Origin: Actinomycetes bacterium
GTDB taxonomy: Bacteria; Actinomycetota; Actinomycetes; Actinomycetales; Cellulomonadaceae
Assembly (NCBI GenBank): GCA_023389455.1
Contig: JAEWEJ010000054.1
Span: forward strand, 1 to 16,872
Direction of reading: 5' to 3'
Length of the DNA: 16,872 bases
Shown one piece after another: positions 6,780 through 14,107 of this stretch (the first letter of the stretch is position 1; each line of letters starts with the position of its first letter). Made by a program: the position numbers and the translations under genes. The notes beneath the pieces were generated by a model. It was not told where the DNA came from, ran no database searches, and saw only the letters and a list, made by a program, of their open reading frames with translations.

Positions 6780-7871
6780 GTGAAGAAGATCATGCGAGCA
6801 GCCGCGCTCGGCGGGGCGGTCGCCCTCGCTCTGGCAGCCTGCGGCAGTGCCCCGGAGGAGACCGAGCCCACGGCGGCTGCAGGTTCCAACGGTGACTCCG
6901 ACTTCAAGGCCTGCATGGTCTCGGACCAGGGCGGGTGGGACGACCAGTCGTTCAACCAGTCCGGCTACGAGGGCCTGAAGCTCGCCGAGGGGGAGCTGGG
7001 CGTCGAGGTCAACGCCGTCGAGTCCACCGCGGACGCCGACTACGGACCCAACATCGACTCGCTGATCCAGGACGGCTGCACCTACATCATCGGTGTCGGC
7101 TTCCTGCTCGAGCCGGCGATCCAGGAGGCCGCCGAGGCCAACCCGGACATCGAGTTCGGCCTCATCGACTCCGCGTTCTCGGACGACGAGTTCAACACCA
7201 TCGAGCTCGACAACGCCAAGCCGCTGCTGTTCAACACGGCCGAGGCCGCGTTCCTCGCGGGCTACGTGGCGGGCGCGACGACCGAGACCGGCATCGTCGG
7301 CACCTTCGGCGGCCTGCCGATCCCGTCCGTGCAGATCTTCATGGACGGCTTCGTCGACGGTGTCGCGCAGTGGAACGAGGACTCGGGCGAGGACGTCCAG
7401 GTGCTCGGCTGGGACAAGGCCAAGCAGGAGGGCCAGTTCTCCGGCGACTTCGAGACGCAGTCGAACGGCCAGAACATCGCCCAGGGCTTCCTGGACCAGG
7501 GCGCGGACATCATCATGCCGGTCGCCGGCCCGGTCGGCCTCGGTGCCGCCGCCGCCGTCGAGGGCAAGCCCGGCGCGAAGGTCATCTGGGTCGACTCGGA
7601 CGGCTTCGAGTCGACCGAGTACGGCTCGATCGTCCTCACCTCGGTGATGAAGGAGATCGGCCAGGCCGTCTACGACTCCATCCAGCAGGCGTCCGAGGGT
7701 GAGTTCTCGAACGAGCCGTACGTCGGCACGCTCGAGAACGAGGGCGTGGGCATCGCGTCCTTCCACGACTTCGAGGACAGCGTCCCGCAGGAGGTCAAGG
7801 ACCGCATCGCCGAGCTGCAGGAGCAGATCGTCTCCGGCGAGCTCGTGGTGGAGTCCCCGAACGCTCCGTGA
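6780..7871 (+). CDS. bmpA: BMP-family nucleoside-binding lipoprotein of an ABC transporter
   Basis: A 363-residue substrate-binding lipoprotein anchored to the outside of the membrane, which captures nucleosides for the ABC importer encoded downstream. The signal peptide has a KK...R start, a hydrophobic core and the lipobox LAAC with C21 as lipidated cysteine. An acidic, flexible linker follows to about residue 40. The BMP/PnrA-type fold is shown by GGWDDQSFNQSGYEG (51-65), NIDSLIQDGCTYIIGVG, GLIDSAF, FNTAEAAFLAGYVAG and GTFGGLPIPSVQIFMDGF. The GTG start is preceded by GGAG at 6768-6771 with an 8-base spacer. A very strong hairpin follows before the ATPase gene, so the binding protein can be made in excess of the membrane components. 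Nucleoside specificity is inferred from the family (BmpA of Lactococcus, NupN of Bacillus) and from the salvage genes alongside. Confidence 0.92.
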   Translation: MKKIMRAAALGGAVALALAACGSAPEETEPTAAAGSNGDSDFKACMVSDQGGWDDQSFNQSGYEGLKLAEGELGVEVNAVESTADADYGPNIDSLIQDGCTYIIGVGFLLEPAIQEAAEANPDIEFGLIDSAFSDDEFNTIELDNAKPLLFNTAEAAFLAGYVAGATTETGIVGTFGGLPIPSVQIFMDGFVDGVAQWNEDSGEDVQVLGWDKAKQEGQFSGDFETQSNGQNIAQGFLDQGADIIMPVAGPVGLGAAAAVEGKPGAKVIWVDSDGFESTEYGSIVLTSVMKEIGQAVYDSIQQASEGEFSNEPYVGTLENEGVGIASFHDFEDSVPQEVKDRIAELQEQIVSGELVVESPNAP

Positions 7872-7901
7872 CCCACGTCGCGCCGTGAGGCGCACCCCTC
7901 G

Positions 7902-7918
7902 CCGTGCGTGACGCACGG
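7902..7918. repeat. Near-perfect palindrome with CGTGCG/CGCACG core
   Basis: CCGTGCG and CGCACGG flank the three bases TGA. The same core, CGTGCG-N4-CGCACG, occurs again at 8033-8048, and the two copies bracket the terminator hairpin and the candidate second promoter. It could be a small hairpin or one of a pair of operators. Confidence 0.35.
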
Positions 7919-7927
7919 TGCACGACA

Positions 7928-7969
7928 CACACGACGGCCCGGGTGGTCCGCCACCTGGGCCGTCGTGTG
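7928..7969 (+). terminator. Strong 19-bp hairpin after bmpA
   Basis: Bases 7928-7946 pair with 7951-7969 around the loop TCCG. Eighteen of 19 positions are Watson-Crick and the other is a G-U pair. It begins 57 bases after the bmpA stop and sits inside the transporter cluster, where it should stop or stabilise the 3' end of the bmpA message. Confidence 0.75.
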
Positions 7970-7998
7970 CCACGGACCTGCACGCGCCGCCGGCGTTG

Positions 7999-8004
7999 TA
8001 CGGT
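7999..8004 (+). promoter_or_regulatory. Candidate second -10 element for the transporter and salvage genes
   Basis: TACGGT, identical to the hexamer proposed for manC, lies 30 bases beyond the bmpA terminator and about 80 bases before the ATPase ATG. No convincing -35 is seen. It would let the distal genes be transcribed independently of bmpA. Confidence 0.3.
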
Positions 8005-8032
8005 CGACGAGGTACCGGCGACAGACGGCTGA

Positions 8033-8048
8033 CGTGCGACGACGCACG
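8033..8048. repeat. Second CGTGCG-N4-CGCACG inverted repeat
   Basis: Perfect 6-bp arms around ACGA lie 36 bases before the ATPase start and just after the candidate promoter, a position suited to an operator. The arms are the same six bases as in the palindrome at 7902-7918. Confidence 0.3.
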
Positions 8049-8083
8049 CGGGTCGAGGCGGACGACGGATGGGAAGCGGGCAC

Positions 8084-9700
8084 ATGAGGCTCGAGCTGCG
8101 CGGGATCACGAAGAGGTTCGGCTCGTTCACCGCGAACGACGCGATCGACCTGGTCGTGGAGCCCGGTCAGATCCACGCCCTGCTGGGCGAGAACGGTGCG
8201 GGCAAGAGCACCCTGATGAACGTGCTGTACGGGCTGTACCAGCCCGACGCGGGCCAGATCCTGCTCGACGGCGAGCCGGTGACGTTCGACGGCCCGGGCG
8301 CCGCGATGGCCGCGGGGATCGGCATGGTGCACCAGCACTTCATGCTCGTCCCGGTGTTCACGGTCGCGGAGAACGTCGCGCTCGGGCACGAGCCGACGGC
8401 CGGGGCAGGGCTCCTCAGCCTCGCGGACGCACGCCGCCAGGTGTCGGACGTCGCGGCGCGCTTCGGCTTCCACGTGGACCCGGACGCCCTGGTGGAGGAC
8501 CTGCCCGTCGGCGTGCAGCAGCGCGTGGAGATCATCAAGGCCCTGTCCCGCGACGCGAAGATCCTCATCCTCGACGAGCCGACCGCGGTGCTCACGCCGC
8601 AGGAGACCGACGAGCTCATCGAGATCATGCGCCAGCTGCGCGACGCGGGCACGTCGATCCTGTTCATCACCCACAAGCTGCGCGAGGTCCGGGCGGTCGC
8701 CGACCGCATCACCGTGATCCGGCGCGGCAAGGTCGTCGGCACCGCCGAGCCCACGGCCCCCGAGACCGAGCTCGCGTCCCTCATGGTCGGTCGCGCCGTC
8801 TCCCTCGGGGTCGAGCGGGCGCCGGCGGAGCCGGGCGACGTGGTGCTGCGGGTCGAGGACCTGACCGTGCGCGACGCCGTGGGCACCGCCGTCGTGGACG
8901 GCGTCGACCTCGAGGTGCGCGCGGGCGAGATCGTCGCCGTCGCCGGTGTGCAGGGCAACGGCCAGACGGAGCTCGCGCAGGCCGTGCTCGGCCTGGTGCA
9001 CCCCACCGCGGGGTCGCTGCACCTGGACGGCACCGACCTCACGGGGCTGTCGGTGCGCGACCGGCTGCGCGCGGGCCTGGGCTTCGTGCCCGAGGACCGC
9101 AGCACCGACGGCGTCATCGCGGACTTCTCGATCCAGGAGAACCTGGTGCTCGACCTCGTCGACTCGCCGCCGTACTCGCGGCGCGGCGCCATCGACCGCG
9201 GCCTGCTGCGCCGCAACGCCGAGCAGCGCGTCGTCGAGTTCGACGTGCGCACGTCGTCCGTCGACGCGCACGCCGGCACCCTGTCCGGCGGCAACCAGCA
9301 GAAGGTCGTCCTCGCCCGCGAGATGTCCCGGCCGCTGCGGCTGCTCGTGGCGTCCCAGCCCACGCGCGGCCTGGACGTCGGCTCGATCGAGTTCGTGCAC
9401 CAGCGGATCGTCCGTGAGCGTGACAACGGCACCGCCGTCGTCATCGTCTCCACCGAGCTCGACGAGGTCGTCGCGCTGGCGGACCGGATCGCCGTCATGT
9501 ACCGCGGCCGCGTGATCGGCGTGGTGCCGGGCGGCACCGACCGGGACGTGCTCGGCCTGATGATGGCCGGTGTCCCGCTCGAGGAGGCCGTGGCGCAGGC
9601 CTCCGGCCACCACACGACGCTCGGTGCGCCCGACGACGCGCCGCCCACGCCGGCCGCGCCGCCCACGCAGGCCGCGCAGCCCGAGGAGGAGGGCCGATGA
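8084..9700 (+). CDS. Double-domain ATP-binding protein of a nucleoside ABC importer
   Basis: A 538-residue cytoplasmic ATPase (NupA/NupO type) that energises nucleoside import. The first nucleotide-binding domain is intact, with Walker A GENGAGKS (35-42), Q84, the signature-like LPVGVQQR (140-147), Walker B LILDEP with E165, and H197. The second is degenerate, as in this family: GVQGNGQT (288-295) replaces a true Walker A, LSGGNQQ (400-406) is a good signature, and the Walker B region reads VASQP with S424-Q425 where Asp-Glu would be. The C-terminal 30 residues are a Pro/Ala/Glu tail containing two tandem six-residue repeats. I start at ATG 8084 because the domain begins immediately after it. 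An in-frame ATG at 8069, preceded by GAGG, is the alternative. The stop overlaps the next ATG by four bases. Confidence 0.92.
   Translation: MRLELRGITKRFGSFTANDAIDLVVEPGQIHALLGENGAGKSTLMNVLYGLYQPDAGQILLDGEPVTFDGPGAAMAAGIGMVHQHFMLVPVFTVAENVALGHEPTAGAGLLSLADARRQVSDVAARFGFHVDPDALVEDLPVGVQQRVEIIKALSRDAKILILDEPTAVLTPQETDELIEIMRQLRDAGTSILFITHKLREVRAVADRITVIRRGKVVGTAEPTAPETELASLMVGRAVSLGVERAPAEPGDVVLRVEDLTVRDAVGTAVVDGVDLEVRAGEIVAVAGVQGNGQTELAQAVLGLVHPTAGSLHLDGTDLTGLSVRDRLRAGLGFVPEDRSTDGVIADFSIQENLVLDLVDSPPYSRRGAIDRGLLRRNAEQRVVEFDVRTSSVDAHAGTLSGGNQQKVVLAREMSRPLRLLVASQPTRGLDVGSIEFVHQRIVRERDNGTAVVIVSTELDEVVALADRIAVMYRGRVIGVVPGGTDRDVLGLMMAGVPLEEAVAQASGHHTTLGAPDDAPPTPAAPPTQAAQPEEEGR
9638..9673 (+). repeat. 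Tandem 18-bp repeat encoding the Pro/Ala tail of the ATPase
   Basis: Two 18-base units (9638-9655 and 9656-9673) differ at one position and encode APPTPA and APPTQA. They lie in the 3' end of the ATPase gene, just before its 4-base overlap with the first permease gene, and look like a recent slippage duplication in a disordered tail. Confidence 0.6.
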
Positions 9701-10956
9701 GCCAGCCCGCCGCGCCGCCCCCGGCGCAGCCCCCCGCCGAGCCGCAGGACGCGCCCGTCGCGTCGACGGCGACGACCGAGGAGCGTCCGCCCGGCGTCCT
9801 GCAGGAGGTGCTCTCGTCGTCGTGGCTCATGACGGTGTGCGCGATCGTGCTCGCGCTCGTCATCGGCGCCGTCCTCATCGCCGCGGCCGACCCCGAGGTG
9901 CAGGCCAGCGCCGGCTACCTGTTCGCGCGGCCCTCGGACTTCTTCACGGCACTGTGGGAGACGGTCTCCGGCGCCTACGCCGCCCTCTTCCAGGGCGCGG
10001 TGTTCGACTGGGCGGCCACGAGCCCGCAGCGCGCGATCCGCCCGCTGACCGAGACGCTGACGATCTCCGTGCCGCTCATCCTCGCCGGGCTCGGCGTCGG
10101 CATCGGCTTCCGCGCCGGCCTGTTCAACATCGGCGCGCAGGGCCAGATCACCCTCGGCGCGATCCTCGCGTCGTGGGTCGGGTTCACCTGGCACCTGCCC
10201 GCCGGCCTCCACCTCGTCGTGGCCATGCTCGGCGCGGCCCTCGGTGGCGCGGTGTGGGCGTCCATCGCCGGTGTCCTCAAGGCGCGCACCGGCGCGCACG
10301 AGGTGATCGTCACGATCATGCTCAACAACATCGCGATCTTCCTCGTGCTGTACCTGCTGACGACGAGCGTGTTCCGCTCGCCGACGCCGCAGGTCGGGCG
10401 CACGGTCGCCGAGACGGCGATGCTGCCGGGGCTGCTCGGTGACGGGTTCCGCCTGCACCTGGGCTTCCCGCTGGCGCTGCTCGCCGCGGTCGGTGTCTGG
10501 TGGCTCATGGAGCGCTCGACCATCGGGTTCCGCTTCCGTGCCGTCGGGTCGAACCCGCACGCCGCCCGGACCGCCGGCATCTCGGTGCCGTGGGTCACGG
10601 TCGCGGTGATGGCCGTGGCGGGTGCGCTCGCCGGCCTCGCCGGTGGCGCGCAGCTGCTCGGCACGGAGCGCAACCTCACGGGCGCGATCGCCGGCAGCAT
10701 CGGCTTCGACGCCCTGACGGTCGCGCTGCTGGGCCGCTCGAAGCCCCTGGGCACCGTGCTCGCCGGCATCCTCTTCGGCGCGTTCGCGGCCGGTGGCCGC
10801 CTCATGCAGACCCGCACGGGCACCCCGATCGACATCGTGCTGGTCCTGCAGTCCCTCATCGTCCTGTTCATCGCGGCGCCGCCGCTCGTGCGCGCGGTCT
10901 TCCGGCTCCGCGCACCCGGCGCACGCCGCCGCTCCACTGCGGAGGCGGCAGCATGA
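9697..10956 (+). CDS. Nucleoside ABC transporter permease, first subunit
   Basis: A 419-residue integral membrane permease of the branched-chain/ribose/BMP permease class (NupB/NupP type), one half of the import channel. After a Pro/Ala-rich cytoplasmic segment of about 40 residues come roughly nine hydrophobic segments. The first is at 43-64, and others lie around 120-140, 170-192, 204-223, 256-272, 297-318 and 376-401. Family motifs are FNIGAQGQ (143-150), MLNNIA (208-213), RAVGSNPHAARTAGI (281-295) and LLGRSKPLG (344-352), where the cytoplasmic coupling region is expected. The ATG overlaps the ATPase stop by four bases and its stop overlaps the next permease start by four, so the three proteins are translationally coupled. 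It is longer than firmicute homologues mainly because of the N-terminal extension. Confidence 0.92.
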   Translation: MSQPAAPPPAQPPAEPQDAPVASTATTEERPPGVLQEVLSSSWLMTVCAIVLALVIGAVLIAAADPEVQASAGYLFARPSDFFTALWETVSGAYAALFQGAVFDWAATSPQRAIRPLTETLTISVPLILAGLGVGIGFRAGLFNIGAQGQITLGAILASWVGFTWHLPAGLHLVVAMLGAALGGAVWASIAGVLKARTGAHEVIVTIMLNNIAIFLVLYLLTTSVFRSPTPQVGRTVAETAMLPGLLGDGFRLHLGFPLALLAAVGVWWLMERSTIGFRFRAVGSNPHAARTAGISVPWVTVAVMAVAGALAGLAGGAQLLGTERNLTGAIAGSIGFDALTVALLGRSKPLGTVLAGILFGAFAAGGRLMQTRTGTPIDIVLVLQSLIVLFIAAPPLVRAVFRLRAPGARRRSTAEAAA

Positions 10957-12242
10957 GCCTGGCCACGCCCGTGACCGAGAACGCCCCGGCGCCCGACGAC
11001 GCGGTGCGCCTGCGCCCCAGCTGGCGCGGACCGATCGCGTACGCCGTGATCGCCCTCGTCGCGCTGCTCGCGATGCCGCTGCGCACGCCGGACGGGTCCA
11101 CCCGCTTCCGGCTGTCCACCGAGAGCGACTTCGCGCAGATCCCCACGTTCGAGGTCCCCGCCGCACCCACCGTGTGGGTGCTCGTCCTGCTCGCCGTGGC
11201 CCTCGCCGCCCTCGCCGCCTGGTGGACCCGCCAGGGCCGGCGCACCGGGGGGTGGCTGCCGGTGGTGTTCGGGATCGCCCTGCTGCTGGCGTTCCTCACG
11301 CTCGTCGGCGCCGGACGCTCCGCCGTCATCCCGCTGACGTCGATCGCGACGGGCACGCTGTTCCTGGCCACGCCGCTGATCTTCGGCGCCCTGTCCGGCG
11401 TGGTGTGCGAGCGCGTCGGCATCGTCAACATCGCCATCGAGGGCCAGCTGCTGGCCGGTGCGTTCATCGCGGCGGTCGTCGGGTCGCTCACGGCGTCCGC
11501 GTACATGGGCCTGGTGGCCGCGCCCGTGGCCGGTGCGCTGGTCGGCATGCTGCTGGTCTTCTTCGCGGTGCGCTACCACGTCAACCAGATCATCGTCGGC
11601 GTCGTGCTCAACGTGCTGGTCGTGGGCCTGACGAGCTTCCTGTTCTCCACCGTGCTGGCGGAGGACCCGGGGACGTGGAACCAGCGCCAGGCGCTGCCGG
11701 TGCTGCCCATCCCCGTGCTCTCGCAGATCCCGGTGATCGGGCCGATCCTGTTCCGTCAGACCCTGCTGGTCTACCTGATGTACGTCATCGTCATCGCGCT
11801 GCAGATCTACCTGTTCCGCAGCCGGTGGGGTCTTCGCCTGCGCGCCGTCGGCGAGCACCCGAAGGCGGCGGACACCGTCGGCATCGACGTGAACCGCACG
11901 CGCGTGCGCAACACGATCCTCGGCTCGGCGATCGCCGGGCTCGGCGGGGCGTTCTTCACCGTGGCGTCGGGCCTCGCGTTCGGCAAGGAGATGACCGGTG
12001 GGCGCGGGTTCATCGCGCTGGCCGCGATGATCCTGGGCCGGTGGAGCCCCAAGGGCGCCGTCGCGGCCGCCCTGCTGTTCGGCTTCGCGGACAACCTGCG
12101 CACCGTGCTGGGCACGATCGGCAGCTCCGTGCCGCCGCAGCTGCTGCTGATGACGCCGTACATCGTCACGATCCTCGCGGTCGCCGGGTTCGCCGGCCGG
12201 GTGCGTGCACCCGCCGCCGAGGGCATCCCGTACGTCAAGTGA
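10953..12242 (+). CDS. Nucleoside ABC transporter permease, second subunit
   Basis: A 429-residue partner permease (NupC/NupQ type) that completes the heterodimeric channel. Core motifs are GIVNIAIEGQLLAGAF (156-171), NQIIVGVVLNVL (211-222), RAVGEHPKAADTVGI (297-311) and LGRWSPKG (361-368), paralogous to those of the first permease. About 125 residues precede the conserved core. They include two or three extra hydrophobic segments (28-42, 74-91, 102-119) with an Arg/Asp-containing stretch between the first two that is probably extracytoplasmic. Its ATG overlaps the previous stop by four bases. The ribosome binding site of the cytidine deaminase gene lies 11 bases after its own stop, linking transport to nucleoside breakdown. 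Confidence 0.92.
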   Translation: MSLATPVTENAPAPDDAVRLRPSWRGPIAYAVIALVALLAMPLRTPDGSTRFRLSTESDFAQIPTFEVPAAPTVWVLVLLAVALAALAAWWTRQGRRTGGWLPVVFGIALLLAFLTLVGAGRSAVIPLTSIATGTLFLATPLIFGALSGVVCERVGIVNIAIEGQLLAGAFIAAVVGSLTASAYMGLVAAPVAGALVGMLLVFFAVRYHVNQIIVGVVLNVLVVGLTSFLFSTVLAEDPGTWNQRQALPVLPIPVLSQIPVIGPILFRQTLLVYLMYVIVIALQIYLFRSRWGLRLRAVGEHPKAADTVGIDVNRTRVRNTILGSAIAGLGGAFFTVASGLAFGKEMTGGRGFIALAAMILGRWSPKGAVAAALLFGFADNLRTVLGTIGSSVPPQLLLMTPYIVTILAVAGFAGRVRAPAAEGIPYVK

Positions 12243-12267
12243 GCGCGTGAGCAAGGAGGCGGGGTCC

Positions 12268-12729
12268 GTGGACGGCACCGGGCAGGACGGGCAGGGCCCG
12301 CAGGTCGACTGGGACGCGCTGCGGGCAGCTGCCCGCGGGATGCTCGAGCGGGCGTACGTGCCGTACTCGAGGTTCCCCGTGGGTGTGGCCGCGCTCGTCG
12401 ACGACGGCCGGGTCGTCACCGGCTGCAACGTGGAGAACGCGTCGTACGGCGTGACGCTCTGCGCCGAGTGCAGCCTGGTCTCGATGCTGCACGTCACCGG
12501 CGGGGGCCGGCTCGTCGCCTTCACGTGCGTGGACGGGCACGGCAACGTGCTGGCCCCGTGCGGGCGCTGCCGCCAGCTGCTGTACGAGCACGGGGGACCG
12601 GACCTGCTGGTCGAGACCGTCCGAGGAATCCGCCCCATGAGCGAGGTGCTGCCCGACGCGTTCGGCCCGCACGACCTCGTGGAGCGCGGGAGCGCGGCGC
12701 AGGCCGCAGGAGAGGGACAGGACGCATGA
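12268..12729 (+). CDS. cdd: Cytidine deaminase
   Basis: A 153-residue cytoplasmic zinc enzyme that converts cytidine and deoxycytidine to uridine and deoxyuridine. The sequence TGCNVENASYGVTLCAECS holds the substrate-binding N54 and E56 and the zinc ligand C65 with catalytic E67 (CAE type). PCGRC supplies zinc ligands C98 and C101. Three cysteine ligands and this length fit the homotetrameric class. I chose GTG 12268 because AAGGAGG at 12253-12259 precedes it by eight bases. An upstream GTG at 12247 and an ATG at 12205 inside the permease gene lack such a site. The C-terminus ends in a short Ala/Gly/Glu tail. The stop overlaps the deoA ATG by four bases, so its product deoxyuridine is passed to a coupled phosphorylase gene. 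Confidence 0.95.
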   Translation: MDGTGQDGQGPQVDWDALRAAARGMLERAYVPYSRFPVGVAALVDDGRVVTGCNVENASYGVTLCAECSLVSMLHVTGGGRLVAFTCVDGHGNVLAPCGRCRQLLYEHGGPDLLVETVRGIRPMSEVLPDAFGPHDLVERGSAAQAAGEGQDA

Positions 12730-14021
12730 GCGAGCAGTTCGACGCCGTGGACGTCATCGTCGCCAAGCGCGACGGGCGCCGGCTGACCGACGCGCAGATC
12801 GACTGGGTCGTCGACGCCTACACCCGTGGGGTGGTGGCCGACGAGCAGATGTCCGCGCTCGCCATGGCGATCCTGCTCAACGGGATGGACCGCGCCGAGA
12901 TCGCCCGCTGGACGGCCGCGATGATCGCGAGCGGCGAGCGCATGGACTTCTCGGGCCTGTCGCGCCCGACGGCGGACAAGCACTCGACCGGGGGTGTGGG
13001 GGACAAGATCACCCTGCCGCTGGCGCCGCTGGTGGCCGTCTTCGGCGTCGCCGTGCCGCAGCTGTCCGGCCGCGGGCTGGGCCACACGGGTGGCACGCTC
13101 GACAAGCTCGAGTCCGTGCCCGGGTGGCGCGCCGCGCTGAGCAACGACGAGATGATGCGTCAGCTCGAGGACGTCGGCGCGGTCATCTGCGCCGCGGGTT
13201 CCGGGCTGGCCCCGGCCGACCGCAAGCTGTACTCGCTGCGGGACGTCACGGGGACGGTCGAGGCGATCCCGCTGATCGCGAGCTCGATCATGAGCAAGAA
13301 GATCGCCGAGGGCACCGGCTCGCTCGTCCTCGACGTCAAGGTCGGCTCGGGCGCGTTCATGAAGGACACCGAGCGGGCGGGCGAGCTGGCGCGCACGATG
13401 GTCGAGCTCGGCACCGACGCGGGTGTCCGCACCGTCGCGCTGCTCACCGACATGTCCACGCCGCTCGGCCTGACCGCCGGCAACGCGCTCGAGGTGCGTG
13501 AGTCGGTCGAGGTGCTGGCCGGGGGCGGTCCCGCCGACGTCGTCGAGCTCACGGTCGCGCTGGCGCGCGAGATGCTCGACGCCGCCGGACGCCCCGACGC
13601 CGACCCGGCGGCCGCGCTCGCCGACGGCCGGGCGATGGACGTGTGGCGCCGCATGATCGCCGCCCAGGGCGGCGACCCCGACGCGGAGCTGCCGGTGGCG
13701 CGCGAGCAGGAGCAGGTGCTGGCCGAGGCGGACGGCGTCCTGACGACCGTGGACGCGTACGCCGTCGGTGTCGCCGCGTGGCGGCTGGGCGCCGGGCGCG
13801 CCCGCAAGGAGGACCCGGTGCAGGCCGGGGCGGGCGTCGAGATCCACGCCCGCCCGGGCGACCGCGTCCGTCGCGGGGAGCCGATCCTCACGCTGCACAC
13901 GGACACCCCGGAGCGGTTCGGCCGCGCGCGCGAGGCGCTGGCGGGTGGCGTGGTCGTCGACCCGCACGGCACGCCCGGCGCACGCCCGGCCCTCGTGCTG
14001 GACCGCGTCGCCGCGGACTGA
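12726..14021 (+). CDS. deoA: Thymidine (pyrimidine-nucleoside) phosphorylase
   Basis: A 431-residue enzyme that phosphorolyses thymidine and deoxyuridine to base plus 2-deoxyribose-1-phosphate. The N-terminal helical domain is followed by the phosphate-binding KHSTGGVGDK (85-94) and the family signature SGRGLGHTGGTLDKLE (114-129). LASSIMSKK-like (IASSIMSKKIAEG) and LDVKVGSGAF complete the active-site face. The last ~85 residues form the C-terminal pyrimidine-phosphorylase domain (GAGRARKEDPVQAGAGVEIH). DeoA and the broader pyrimidine-nucleoside phosphorylase Pdp share these features, and sequence reading alone does not separate them, so uridine may also be a substrate. Its start overlaps cdd by four bases. 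A perfect hairpin lies 11 bases after its stop. Confidence 0.94.
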   Translation: MSEQFDAVDVIVAKRDGRRLTDAQIDWVVDAYTRGVVADEQMSALAMAILLNGMDRAEIARWTAAMIASGERMDFSGLSRPTADKHSTGGVGDKITLPLAPLVAVFGVAVPQLSGRGLGHTGGTLDKLESVPGWRAALSNDEMMRQLEDVGAVICAAGSGLAPADRKLYSLRDVTGTVEAIPLIASSIMSKKIAEGTGSLVLDVKVGSGAFMKDTERAGELARTMVELGTDAGVRTVALLTDMSTPLGLTAGNALEVRESVEVLAGGGPADVVELTVALAREMLDAAGRPDADPAAALADGRAMDVWRRMIAAQGGDPDAELPVAREQEQVLAEADGVLTTVDAYAVGVAAWRLGAGRARKEDPVQAGAGVEIHARPGDRVRRGEPILTLHTDTPERFGRAREALAGGVVVDPHGTPGARPALVLDRVAAD

Positions 14022-14032
14022 CGCCCGCCGGG

Positions 14033-14059
14033 CCCGGTCGCGGCACCACCGCGACCGGG
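14033..14059 (+). terminator. Perfect 11-bp hairpin after deoA
   Basis: CCCGGTCGCGG (14033-14043) pairs completely with CCGCGACCGGG (14049-14059) around the loop CACCA. It looks like an intrinsic terminator without a T-run, yet only 48 bases separate it from the next start and no clear promoter lies there. It may act as a partial terminator, attenuator or mRNA-processing element. Confidence 0.55.
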
Positions 14060-14107
14060 TCACGATGAGGAACGTCCAGCCGCCCGACGCACGACCACGG
14101 AGGAGCC

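Noticed and set aside
2990..6955. A minus-strand open frame of 1321 codons covering sdhD, the promoter region, manC and the hydrolase
   Set aside because: Only its last 152 codons are a gene (sdhD). The rest is antisense to manC and the hydrolase and has no recognisable protein features.
12205..12267. Earlier starts for cytidine deaminase (ATG 12205, GTG 12247)
   Set aside because: The ATG lies inside the permease gene, and neither start has a Shine-Dalgarno. GTG 12268 has AAGGAGG eight bases upstream.
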